64,000 bases of DNA from Alphaproteobacteria bacterium (lineage in GTDB: Bacteria; Pseudomonadota; Alphaproteobacteria; Micavibrionales; Micavibrionaceae). The notes beneath the pieces were generated by a model. It was given only the letters and a program-made list of their open reading frames with translations. It was not told the DNA's origin and did not search any database. Location: NCBI GenBank assembly GCA_020443295.1, contig JAGRIJ010000005.1, positions 60,324 through 124,323 on the forward strand. Reading direction: 5' to 3'. The position numbers and the translations under genes are program-made. This document shows, one piece after another, positions 52,589 through 61,015 of this stretch (its first letter is position 1; each line of letters begins with the position of its first letter).

Positions 52589-53901
52589 CCGAAGCGCGTT
52601 TCCTGAATCCTTCTCTTCCCGATCTCAGGTTATCGTTTTTGTTTCTGGCCTGCGTTATTTACGCGTTTTTCGGATCGCCGACGCCCGATCATGCGGGGTG
52701 GACTGAAATCATTGTCGGTTGCTTGATGGTGTTCTCCGTTGGCATTCCCGGTCTGGTCTTTCTTCTGCGTTTTTCCCGCGGCCGGCCTTTCTGGTACGGG
52801 ATCGGGCAGTTTTTCCTGATCTACGGGCTTGTGGTCGGTTCATGCGTTTCGATTTTTTTCGGGCATCCGTTTTCGCAAGCTCTGCGCGATGTGATCCCTT
52901 TTCTGTTTCTTTTTCTTCCGCTCTTTTTTCAGCCCGCCTTCATGCAAAGGCCAGAATTGTATCGGCGGCTTTCGTTTTGCTTTGTCTTGATCGGCCTTGT
53001 TTTTTCATTCCGATCGGTGGCGTTGCAGGAGGGGCTTTTGTGCCCGCCTTTCTGCCCGAGCGAACTGCTGTATCTTGAAAATATGCCCACTGTTCTGTTT
53101 TCGGCGCTGTTTTTGACGGGGGCCGCCGTTCAGAATTTTATCAGACGCAGTTCATTGAGGAGCGCTACTGTCCTGGTGTTGTTTATTTCCTTGTCCCTTT
53201 TGCCTGTTACGGCGCTGATCCTGACCTCGCAGAGGGCGAGCTTGGGGGCTGTTGCTCTTTATCTCTTGTTCATCGGCGGGTTTTACCTGTATCAGCGTCC
53301 GCTACGGATGGTTCCGGTTATGTTTTTTGTTCTGGCGGTTCTGGTTTCCACGGTTTTGTTTCTTCCATCGTCAGGCGAATCTCTTGCCCATAAGACGGCT
53401 CTTGTCGGATTAAACAACCGGCCTGAGGAAGCGAAGGCCGTCTGGGATGCGGTTGCAGGGAATCCGCTTACTCTTTTGTTCGGGTTGGGGTGGGGGGCGC
53501 ATTTTCACTCTCCTGCTGTCGGCGGGGTGAGCGTAAATTTTACACATAATTTTTTCACGACGATGCTTTTAAAGTGCGGGCTCTGTGGATTGATTTTTTC
53601 GTTCCTCTACATCGCAGGGCTGGCAAGGGTTCTCGCGCGGGTGCTTTTTCTGGACCTTGTTACGGGGCTTGCTCTTTGCGCTCCGTTTTTGATCGATATC
53701 ACGCTGTATGCGAGCTTTAAGTCGCTGGATTTCGGGTTGACGCTTTTGATGATCTGTTCCTCTTTGTTATACTTTTCTCAATCAGAATCACCTTCAACAC
53801 TTTCTCCGAGTTCTTATGCGTCGTCCGACCATACTCTTCATGAACCGAGCCTATCCCCCCGTTCGAGGTGCGACGGGCCGGGTTTTGCGCGATCTGGCTA
53901 A
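52585..53901 (+). CDS. O-antigen ligase/polymerase-like membrane protein
   Basis: The 438-residue protein has about ten to twelve hydrophobic segments. A periplasmic part holds a conserved-looking FTHNFFTTMLLKCGLCG segment, similar to the H-N-x(6)-G-x-x-G pattern in Wzy/WaaL (O-antigen ligase) proteins. The function would be joining or polymerising surface glycans. Its start overlaps the TauE stop. The last ~28 residues are read from bases that also encode the N-terminus of the next gene, an 86-base overlap. Confidence 0.78.
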   Translation: MTEARFLNPSLPDLRLSFLFLACVIYAFFGSPTPDHAGWTEIIVGCLMVFSVGIPGLVFLLRFSRGRPFWYGIGQFFLIYGLVVGSCVSIFFGHPFSQALRDVIPFLFLFLPLFFQPAFMQRPELYRRLSFCFVLIGLVFSFRSVALQEGLLCPPFCPSELLYLENMPTVLFSALFLTGAAVQNFIRRSSLRSATVLVLFISLSLLPVTALILTSQRASLGAVALYLLFIGGFYLYQRPLRMVPVMFFVLAVLVSTVLFLPSSGESLAHKTALVGLNNRPEEAKAVWDAVAGNPLTLLFGLGWGAHFHSPAVGGVSVNFTHNFFTTMLLKCGLCGLIFSFLYIAGLARVLARVLFLDLVTGLALCAPFLIDITLYASFKSLDFGLTLLMICSSLLYFSQSESPSTLSPSSYASSDHTLHEPSLSPRSRCDGPGFARSG

Positions 53902-55057
53902 AGCGTTTGCGCGCGAGGGCTGGCACGTGACCATTATCACGACCGGGCCGAAGGCGATGAAAGAGCGCGACGGCGGTATTCGGATCATCCGGGTGAAGGC
54001 TCCGGAGCGGCCCCGCGGGATGTTTTCCTATCTGGTTATCTGGCTGAAGATGTTTTTCGCGGCGATGCGTCTTAAAGGGCGCCATTTGGTCGTTACTATG
54101 AGCGATCCGCCGCTGATTGTAGTCGCCGGGAAGCTCGTGGCCAAGTTCAAGAAAAGCAGGCATATCAATTGGTGCCACGATCTTTATCCTGACGTTATTC
54201 CGGCGCTTGGAATCAATATGCCGGGGTTCCTGATGAATTTTTTCAAGAAACAAAGCCGCAAGGCCATGCAGTCCTGCGACAAGGTGATTGTTACGGGACG
54301 GTGTATGGCCAAGCATCTGACCTATGAAGGGTTAAACCCCAAACAGATTACGACCATTCCGAACTGGCCGGATATCGAGATTCTTGAAGCGCCGCCGCCG
54401 GCAGACGGAGACGGGCAGTTTTTCACCGTTCCAACCGTGAACGGTGCGCGTCCTTATAACGAGCTCCTGAAAGAGAAACAGAAGTTTCGGGTTCTTTATG
54501 CCGGGAATATCGGGCTGGCGCATCCGATCGATGCGATTATCGATGCCGCCGAAATTCTTGAAGAAGAACTCAATGACGTCGAGTTCGTTTTTGTCGGGGA
54601 TGGCGAGAGGTTTGATTACATTGCCAAGCAACGGTCCGACCGGGGGCTTGAGAATATCCGCCTGCTTCCTTATCAGCCTGTCGAACGGTTGCGGGAAGTT
54701 ATGGAGAGCGGGGACGTCCATCTGGTTTCCATGAAGGAGGAAGCGGCCGGGTTTGTTGTTCCGAGCAAGCTTTATACGGCGCTGGCCGTCGCGCGGCCCT
54801 GCATTTTCATGGGTCCGGCGCAAAGCGAGACGGCAAAAGTGATCAAGGATTTTCAGACCGGGAAAGTTATTCCTCAAGGGGATGCAAGGGCTTTGGCGGA
54901 CGCTATCCGGGAATACCGCATGAGCGGACAGGAATGGTTCGCGGCGCATGGCGGCGCGGCACGGGCGCGTGAGGTTTTTACGCCCTCCGGTTCGATCAAT
55001 GCATGGATGGAGCGCGCGTGGGATTCCGTGCAGGAAGATTTAAGAAAGTCTGCGTAG
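53816..55057 (+). CDS. Glycosyltransferase family 4 protein
   Basis: The 413-residue cytoplasmic GT-B fold enzyme has NRAYPPVRGATGRVLRDLA at the start and a central VLYAGNIGLAHPIDAIIDAA. VFVGDGERFDYIAKQ and a C-terminal Glu-x7-Glu-type region (VSMKEEAAGFVVPSKLYTALAVARP) follow. It resembles WbuB-type transferases of surface polysaccharide synthesis. The donor sugar is unknown. It overlaps the preceding gene by 86 bases and is followed by the Wzz-like gene after 26 bases. Confidence 0.93.
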   Translation: MRRPTILFMNRAYPPVRGATGRVLRDLAKAFAREGWHVTIITTGPKAMKERDGGIRIIRVKAPERPRGMFSYLVIWLKMFFAAMRLKGRHLVVTMSDPPLIVVAGKLVAKFKKSRHINWCHDLYPDVIPALGINMPGFLMNFFKKQSRKAMQSCDKVIVTGRCMAKHLTYEGLNPKQITTIPNWPDIEILEAPPPADGDGQFFTVPTVNGARPYNELLKEKQKFRVLYAGNIGLAHPIDAIIDAAEILEEELNDVEFVFVGDGERFDYIAKQRSDRGLENIRLLPYQPVERLREVMESGDVHLVSMKEEAAGFVVPSKLYTALAVARPCIFMGPAQSETAKVIKDFQTGKVIPQGDARALADAIREYRMSGQEWFAAHGGAARAREVFTPSGSINAWMERAWDSVQEDLRKSA

Positions 55058-55083
55058 TTTTCTTGTTTTGATTTGCTGCTGTT

Positions 55084-55917
55084 ATGAGTGAATTTCCGCC
55101 TACGGTTCGTGCCGAAAAGACGCTGTTTGATGTTTTCCGTGACGTCTGGTCTGCCCGCTATGCCATGCTGATCGTGGGTTTTGCCGGGTTCGTTCTGGCT
55201 TTTACGTTTGTTACTCTGGCGCGGCCTTATTACCGGGCGGAGATGATCTTGGCTCCAGCCTCGCCCATCGGGCAGGGCGGTTTTCAGTTAGCCTCGCTTC
55301 CTGACCGCATGCTCTGGCAGAGCCAGAGCGTTCAGAATTATCCGGATTTCATGCGGTTTGAAAATAAATTCAACGCGCCTTCCGTTGCGGGGTTGTTGCT
55401 GGAGGATGAGAAGGTGAAAGCGGCTCTTGCGATGGACCGTCCCTTCGAGTTTATGCCGGTTGAGCAGCGCTGGACGCCGGAAAAACTTTCCCGCTATCTT
55501 TCCCGTTTCGTGCGGATGGAGCCTGTCGGGAATACGCCCCTGCGAAAGCTGGTTTATCTGCATCCTAACCGGACGCTCGCCTCGTATATCTTGGAGCGGT
55601 TGCATCAGATCACGGATACGCTGATCCGGCAGAATATCCGCCTGGAAACGCAGGAGCGGATCGAATATCTGCAGGATGCGCTCAGCCGGACGGTCAATCC
55701 CGATCATCGCCGCGCGCTGGCGGATCTTCTGATGGAGCAGGAGCGGGTGAAGATGCTGGTTTCGATCGATCAACCTTATGCGGCTTCCGTTGTGGAGCCT
55801 GCATCCTCCGGGATCAGACCCGACTGGCCCGATCCGATGTTCGTCTTTCCCGCTTTTATTCTGGCCGGGTTTTTTCTGGGGTTTCTTATACACGGGGTGC
55901 GTCATCTTCATGACTGA
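55084..55917 (+). CDS. Wzz-like chain-length determinant protein
   Basis: The 277 residues have an N-terminal membrane segment (about 26-47) and a C-terminal one (about 250-270), with a periplasmic helical domain between them; this is the polysaccharide co-polymerase layout. The P-rich motif before the second segment (SSGIRPDWPDPMFVFPAFILAG) matches the Pro/Gly-rich motif of Wzz proteins. No tyrosine-kinase domain follows. It overlaps the next glycosyltransferase start by eight bases. Confidence 0.85.
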   Translation: MSEFPPTVRAEKTLFDVFRDVWSARYAMLIVGFAGFVLAFTFVTLARPYYRAEMILAPASPIGQGGFQLASLPDRMLWQSQSVQNYPDFMRFENKFNAPSVAGLLLEDEKVKAALAMDRPFEFMPVEQRWTPEKLSRYLSRFVRMEPVGNTPLRKLVYLHPNRTLASYILERLHQITDTLIRQNIRLETQERIEYLQDALSRTVNPDHRRALADLLMEQERVKMLVSIDQPYAASVVEPASSGIRPDWPDPMFVFPAFILAGFFLGFLIHGVRHLHD

Positions 55918-56749
55918 GAGGATTCCCGTCAGCGTGATTGTGACCACCAAGAATGAAGCTTCCCGTATTTCCCGGTGTCTGGAGGCGCTTGATGATTTTT
56001 GTGAGGTTCTTGTCGTCGATTCGCAGAGCGAGGATGAAACGGCGCGGATTGCCGTCCGGCACGGGGCGATAGTCGTTTCTTACCGCTGGGACGGGCGTTA
56101 TCCCAAAAAGAGGCAGTGGTGCCTAGATACGCTTACGCTGCAGTCCGAGTGGGTCTTTTTCATCGATGCGGATGAAGTCGTTACGCGCGACCTGTCTGCC
56201 GAGGTCCGCAGGATTGTTTCTTCTGCGAACCTGTCAAATATGGCGGGATTCTTTGTACAGGGGCGCTATGTGTGGCAGGGACGGGCGCTCCGGTACGGGA
56301 TGAGGAATAACAAGCTGGCCTTTCTTCACCGCCGAAGGGTCAAGTTTCCGGAGGTTGACGATCTCGATTGTCCGGGGATGGGGGAAATTGAAGGGCATTA
56401 CCAGCCTTTGCCCGTAGAAACAGGTTTTGAGATCGGGCAATTGCGCGAACCGTTGTTGCATTACGCGTATGAGGATGAGAGGCACTGGGAGGAGCGGCAT
56501 CACCGCTATGCGCAGTGGGAGGCTTGTATGACGTTGAAAAACGCATGGCCACGCGATCCGCTTTTGTGGCGGGAAGGGGCCAAGCGGTTGTTACGGACTT
56601 CACCTTTACGGGGGGCGATCGTTTTTTTATACAGCTATGTTTTCAGGCTTGGTTTTCTGGATGGGCAGGCGGGTCTGGATTTTGCAAAAAACCGCGCCGG
56701 TTATTCCCGCGCGGTTTTAAATCTTCTCAGGAACAGGCGCACCGATTAG
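55910..56749 (+). CDS. Glycosyltransferase family 2 protein (WaaE/KdtX-like)
   Basis: The 279-residue enzyme starts at the ATG overlapping the Wzz-like stop. The GT-A signatures are VSVIVTTKNEASRISRCLEAL, VVDSQSEDET, and the metal-binding DADE (FFIDADEVV). The pattern YRWDGRYPKKRQWCLD resembles lipooligosaccharide beta-glucosyltransferases of the WaaE/KdtX type. Last gene of the plus-strand polysaccharide operon; it overlaps the next convergent gene by four bases. Confidence 0.92.
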   Translation: MTERIPVSVIVTTKNEASRISRCLEALDDFCEVLVVDSQSEDETARIAVRHGAIVVSYRWDGRYPKKRQWCLDTLTLQSEWVFFIDADEVVTRDLSAEVRRIVSSANLSNMAGFFVQGRYVWQGRALRYGMRNNKLAFLHRRRVKFPEVDDLDCPGMGEIEGHYQPLPVETGFEIGQLREPLLHYAYEDERHWEERHHRYAQWEACMTLKNAWPRDPLLWREGAKRLLRTSPLRGAIVFLYSYVFRLGFLDGQAGLDFAKNRAGYSRAVLNLLRNRRTD

Positions 56750-57348
56750 ATGCCGACCCCTTTGTCCGTCTTGAATTGGTAGAGAATAATCTTAATGCCC
56801 GCCTTGTTGTTGGGAAGGATGCGGGCCAGAAGATAGGTTTTCTGCTTGAGTTCCATGCCCATGGTTAAAAGCACGACGGAGGTGTTTTTGCCTGATTTTG
56901 AATCCAGCTTGTAGTGCATCTGGTTCTTGGCTTCGTAAGATTTTCCAAGATTTTCGAAGGCCGATTCGATCATCTGGGTAGAAACATTCGCTGACGATGT
57001 TACCGTGCATCCCTGATTCTGGTGCTGGTAGAGCCAAACCTTCTTGCCGATGGTGCCCCACATATCGACGAGTTCATCGGGGACGGGGTAGCCCAGATTT
57101 TTCCAAAGACCCGCAATCTTGGATTTATCGTCGATCTTGGCTTTGCGAATGTATATCTGTTTGTTGGCCCAGCCTGCCAGATTGGTGGAATTCTCAATGC
57201 AGCCACCCGCGAAGATTTCCCATGTCATATTAGCCAGAGCTTTGTTGCTGACTTCCACCTGAACATTTTTGGCTATTGCCGGAGGAGCCGTAAAGCCGAC
57301 CAGAGCGAGTAAAACAGTCATCATAAAAAATCTTGTACGCATATCCAC
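56746..57348 (-). CDS. Secreted protein of unknown function
   Basis: The 200-residue protein has a signal peptide (about 1-26, ending AIA). The mature part contains GCIENST and GCTVTSS segments whose Cys residues may pair, and a beta-rich end (YLLARILPNNKAGIKIILYQF). No family recognised. It lies between the two halves of the polysaccharide region, on the minus strand, and ends four bases inside the GT2 gene. Confidence 0.68.
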   Translation of the reverse strand: MDMRTRFFMMTVLLALVGFTAPPAIAKNVQVEVSNKALANMTWEIFAGGCIENSTNLAGWANKQIYIRKAKIDDKSKIAGLWKNLGYPVPDELVDMWGTIGKKVWLYQHQNQGCTVTSSANVSTQMIESAFENLGKSYEAKNQMHYKLDSKSGKNTSVVLLTMGMELKQKTYLLARILPNNKAGIKIILYQFKTDKGVGI

Positions 57349-57490
57349 TGATCCATAAATGTGATAAAAAAGGGCTTTGCCGATGTCCGGAGCTTGGGTT
57401 CACAACTATCGTTCTTTTACACTGTTTTCAAGCAGTTTTTTGGATTTTCCATGAGGCAAAGGGTTCAGGCGGGGCGTCAATTGTACTTTT

Positions 57491-58312
57491 TCAGCCGTTG
57501 TTTTTATGGCTTTCTTCCAAACTCTGGCCGGAAGAGTTCTGCGGGTCTTTTGGCTTCTTGGCTTTTTCGTAGAGGCCAGGAAACCAGCGCCGGGCGTTCC
57601 ATGCCAGGGTCTGAAGAGCGAAAATCGTTACGTTTTCTGCCATTCCCGTCATTTTCATGCTGTCGCGGATCATGAATTCCTCCCTGCGTCCCGTCCGGGC
57701 TCTTTTCTGAGACAGCCCTCCGCTTTCAAAGACGCATACCGGGAGCGGGGCGTAGACGATTTTTTTTGCGTTTTTGAGGAATTTGGCCGTGAACTCATAA
57801 TCGGAGGCGATTTCATAGATCACGCTGTACCAGAGGTCGTTTTCCCTGATATTTTTCAGGCGATAGAACATGGCCTGATGGTGAGTGAACATTCCTTTCG
57901 GCAGATCCTTGTATCGTCCGGCGGCCTTGTAAAAAGGCTGGGCGTTGTTTCCGGTTTCCAGGGAGTCGCCGTAGATAAAGTCGGGCTGTTTTTCGGTAAT
58001 GATTTTGGCGATTTTTTCCAAAGTCTCTGGTTTGGCCAGAACGTCTCCGGCATTCAGAAAAAGAAGGTAGTCTCCTCTCGCATGTTTTATTCCCACATTC
58101 ATGGCGTCGAAGGGGCCGTCGTCCTTTTCCGAACTCCATTTTGCCGTCGTGGTTTTCAGGAAATCCTGCGTTCCGTCAGTCGATGCGCCGTCGATCACAA
58201 GCCATTCAAAATCACGGAAAGACTGGCTTTCCAATGAATGGTGCGTGCGTTTGAGACCTTCGAGGTTCTGCTTGCTTACGGTAATGACACTAAACAAGGC
58301 GGATGGTTTCAT
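57491..58312 (-). CDS. Glycosyltransferase family 2 protein (WcaA/WcaE-like)
   Basis: This 273-residue GT-A enzyme has LFSVITVSKQNLEGLKRTHHSLESQ, WLVIDGASTDGT and the metal-binding LFLNAGD region. The lack of an obvious membrane segment places it in the cytoplasm. It lies 26 bases after the SLBB export gene on the same strand, so they form a two-gene unit. The C-terminal Arg/Lys-rich end is polar. Sugar specificity is unknown. Confidence 0.92.
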   Translation of the reverse strand: MKPSALFSVITVSKQNLEGLKRTHHSLESQSFRDFEWLVIDGASTDGTQDFLKTTTAKWSSEKDDGPFDAMNVGIKHARGDYLLFLNAGDVLAKPETLEKIAKIITEKQPDFIYGDSLETGNNAQPFYKAAGRYKDLPKGMFTHHQAMFYRLKNIRENDLWYSVIYEIASDYEFTAKFLKNAKKIVYAPLPVCVFESGGLSQKRARTGRREEFMIRDSMKMTGMAENVTIFALQTLAWNARRWFPGLYEKAKKPKDPQNSSGQSLEESHKNNG

Positions 58313-58338
58313 TGACGATATTTTGCATGTGTTGGCGT

Positions 58339-60912
58339 TTAATTGCGAATATCATCAATGAATATTGATGTGATAGCAAGATTGCTCAGAATCTGGCTCA
58401 CATCCCGGGCGCTTTGAATGAAGTCAAAGGGTTTGGGGTCGCGCGGCACGACAATCGTCGAGCCGGGGGGGATCATGACTGCGTTATGGTTCCAGAGACT
58501 GACTTTTAGAGGTTGCGCGCTGCCATCCGGATAGATGACAAAGGCGCGGTCTTTATCGGCGTGGTATGTGAAGCCTCCGGCTTCGCGGATATAGTCGCCC
58601 GGGTCCTTATCCTTGCGGAACTGCAGACTTGCGGGGGAGAGGACTTCGCCATCAACGCGGACCGTGAGAGGGCGTTTGGGGATAAAGAGGCGGTCACCGG
58701 TTTCCAGCAGTATGTCCAGTTCCGGTTTGACGGCAAGCACATCGGGGTCGGATTCAACGGTCATACGACCCAAAGGTTCCACTGATTCCAGTTCTTCGGC
58801 CAGTTCCCGGGCCATCCGGATCTGTCCTGCATCCGGCGGGTCTTTGTCCTGTTGCATGGAGGAGGCGAGCGCGCGCTTCATATCCTGTGCGACGGCCCGG
58901 AACCTTGCCTTTTCCGCTTTTCGCTGAGATTCACGGCTGAAGACCGCTCCTTCCGGGTAGGCTTGGGCCGTCAGCCCGCCGGCGCGTTCGATCAGATCTG
59001 ACAGACGGTCGCCGGGCAGGATATCATAAGGGCCGGGATTGCGCACTTCGCCGCGGATCATGACCGTGCGTTCTTCGGTTTTGCGCGAAATTTCCTTGAT
59101 CCGGATGGAATCGCCGGGGTGAACGGGTATATTTTCCGGGGGAATCCGATCCAGATCAAAATCCTGACGGCTTGGTACGGGGCTATCTTCGCGAACCGAA
59201 AATGCGCCGGTTATTTCAAGGTCAGACCGGTCTGCATCAATCGTCAGGCCGCCGGCCACGGCTATTAAATGATCGAGGGTGACTCCTTCAGAAACCGGGT
59301 ATGTACCGGGAGAGCGGATGGCTCCCTGCACGGTTACGCCATGCTCTTTAAGGTATGAGCGTAGCGCGGGGTCGTTTAAAGAAAAGCCGGGTGGAGATGA
59401 AAGGCCGCTTTGTGGATAAGCCGCCTTTTCGATCTCTAAGTTCCTTGCGGTATCATCCTTTTCTAATTCGGAAATTTCTGATTTTGAAAATAAAAGAATA
59501 TGGTCTCCGTCCTGAAGATTTTGATCTTCCGTTCTATTCAAAACGGAACGAACCGAAAATTCCAAATACTTCTTTGACAGCTCTTCCGGGTCCCAACGTT
59601 CTATAACGCCGATGAGAGGGTAGATTTCCTCGTCCAGAACATCCGGAGTATCCAGCAAAGCGGAGAGGGTGCGATTCCGGTTCAGGTCCTGTAATCCGGG
59701 TTTTCTTGTATGGCCTGAAAGTTCGACTGTTCCGGCTCTTTTTTCCCGGGACTTTAGAACATTCAGGATTGCTCCGTGAGAGAATTGCTGTTTTTTTGAA
59801 TTTTCAATTTCCGTTACATTTTCCCTGCCGTTCTGATCGAGATCGAGCAGGATAAACCGGTTCTGACCCGGAACCAGAATTCCACCCGCCAGAGTGAGCA
59901 TATCGTCGAGGCTCAGGCTTTCACTGCCTTTATCGCGATTCAGCAAGGATGTACGAATTTCGTAGATTCCGGGGCGGTTTACGTCCCCAGCAACGGCGAC
60001 GGTCGGGCCGATCGGAGGCACGATGATCCTGTCACCATCCTGCAGGCGCATATCGGTCATGATCCCGCCATGAAGGAGAAGGTCGTATAGGTCTATCTGG
60101 CGGCTGCGGCCCTGCCTGACCAGCTTGATCTTGCGTAACGAGCCTGTTTTCCGGATGCCGCCGCCGGCGCTCAGCGCATCCAGAACGGTGTGAAAGACCG
60201 TGAGGTTGCGCCGACCGGGGTTTTCGACATGGCCTACGACCAAAATTCCAACCTGCCTGACGGAGGCAAGAGAGATGTAGGCTTGAGTATTGGGAAGGCT
60301 TGACACCTCGTTCTTTAGGACTTCGCGGACTTCCCCGATTGTGCGTCCGGCAGCGGGAACGGGCGGGAGATCCTTGATGAGGATCGTTCCTTCGCCATTG
60401 ATCCTGTAAGTCTCCTGATCCGTTCTCTGGCCGGAGAAGGTGACCAGCAGTTCATCGCCGATCCCGAGGATAAAATTGTCCTGAACGGCTCCGAGAGGCG
60501 GCAGGTTTTCGGTTCCGGATCGTCCGTTTTCCGGTTCGCGACCGAACAGATCGTAACCAAATTGCTGCAGGGGTTCGCCTGCACGCTCGGAATAGAGCGT
60601 TTCGAGCGCAGAAGGCGGGACCTCTTCCGCCCGCCTTGCGCCTGTTTCCTTTTGAGGGCTGATTTTTTTCCCGTTCTTATCATACAGGCCCGCCGGGAGC
60701 TGTTCCGCATTCTCTCCTGAACGGGGGATCATGCCGTCCTTTTCCTGTTCTTCATTGCGCAGGTACGGGCTTTTAAATTCATCGGGGTAGGTTTTGTTTT
60801 CCAGCCACGGCGCAACCGGATCCGACAGGCCGGTATCCTGCGCATATGCCTGAGAAAGCGCGGCGCACAGCAGAAGCGATACAGAAATGGCAACTGTTAA
60901 ACGTCTGGGCAT
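58339..60912 (-). CDS. Multi-SLBB polysaccharide export protein
   Basis: The 857-residue exported protein begins with a signal peptide (1-24, ending AYA). It carries a poly-export domain (about 145-210, with GIGDELLVTFSGQ) followed by several SLBB-type domains. Motifs such as VGHVENPGRRNLTVFHTVLDALSAGGG, VAVAGDVNRPGIYEI, VTVQGAIRSPGTYPVSEGVTLDHLIAVAGG, VMIRGEVRNPGPYDI and VRVDGEVLSPASLQF show at least five SLBB repeats. Wza proteins usually have two or three, so this is a large, extended variant. It probably forms the outer-membrane or periplasmic exit channel for the surface polysaccharide. No lipobox is evident. Confidence 0.9.
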   Translation of the reverse strand: MPRRLTVAISVSLLLCAALSQAYAQDTGLSDPVAPWLENKTYPDEFKSPYLRNEEQEKDGMIPRSGENAEQLPAGLYDKNGKKISPQKETGARRAEEVPPSALETLYSERAGEPLQQFGYDLFGREPENGRSGTENLPPLGAVQDNFILGIGDELLVTFSGQRTDQETYRINGEGTILIKDLPPVPAAGRTIGEVREVLKNEVSSLPNTQAYISLASVRQVGILVVGHVENPGRRNLTVFHTVLDALSAGGGIRKTGSLRKIKLVRQGRSRQIDLYDLLLHGGIMTDMRLQDGDRIIVPPIGPTVAVAGDVNRPGIYEIRTSLLNRDKGSESLSLDDMLTLAGGILVPGQNRFILLDLDQNGRENVTEIENSKKQQFSHGAILNVLKSREKRAGTVELSGHTRKPGLQDLNRNRTLSALLDTPDVLDEEIYPLIGVIERWDPEELSKKYLEFSVRSVLNRTEDQNLQDGDHILLFSKSEISELEKDDTARNLEIEKAAYPQSGLSSPPGFSLNDPALRSYLKEHGVTVQGAIRSPGTYPVSEGVTLDHLIAVAGGLTIDADRSDLEITGAFSVREDSPVPSRQDFDLDRIPPENIPVHPGDSIRIKEISRKTEERTVMIRGEVRNPGPYDILPGDRLSDLIERAGGLTAQAYPEGAVFSRESQRKAEKARFRAVAQDMKRALASSMQQDKDPPDAGQIRMARELAEELESVEPLGRMTVESDPDVLAVKPELDILLETGDRLFIPKRPLTVRVDGEVLSPASLQFRKDKDPGDYIREAGGFTYHADKDRAFVIYPDGSAQPLKVSLWNHNAVMIPPGSTIVVPRDPKPFDFIQSARDVSQILSNLAITSIFIDDIRN

Positions 60913-61015
60913 GATCTTATGAGTGATGGGAGGGAAGCCCCTAAAGAGGCTCTATTATAACTTGTAAAAGGAGATTTGTTAACGTGTTCTTACGGAAAAA
61001 TCCGTTTTCTTCGTC

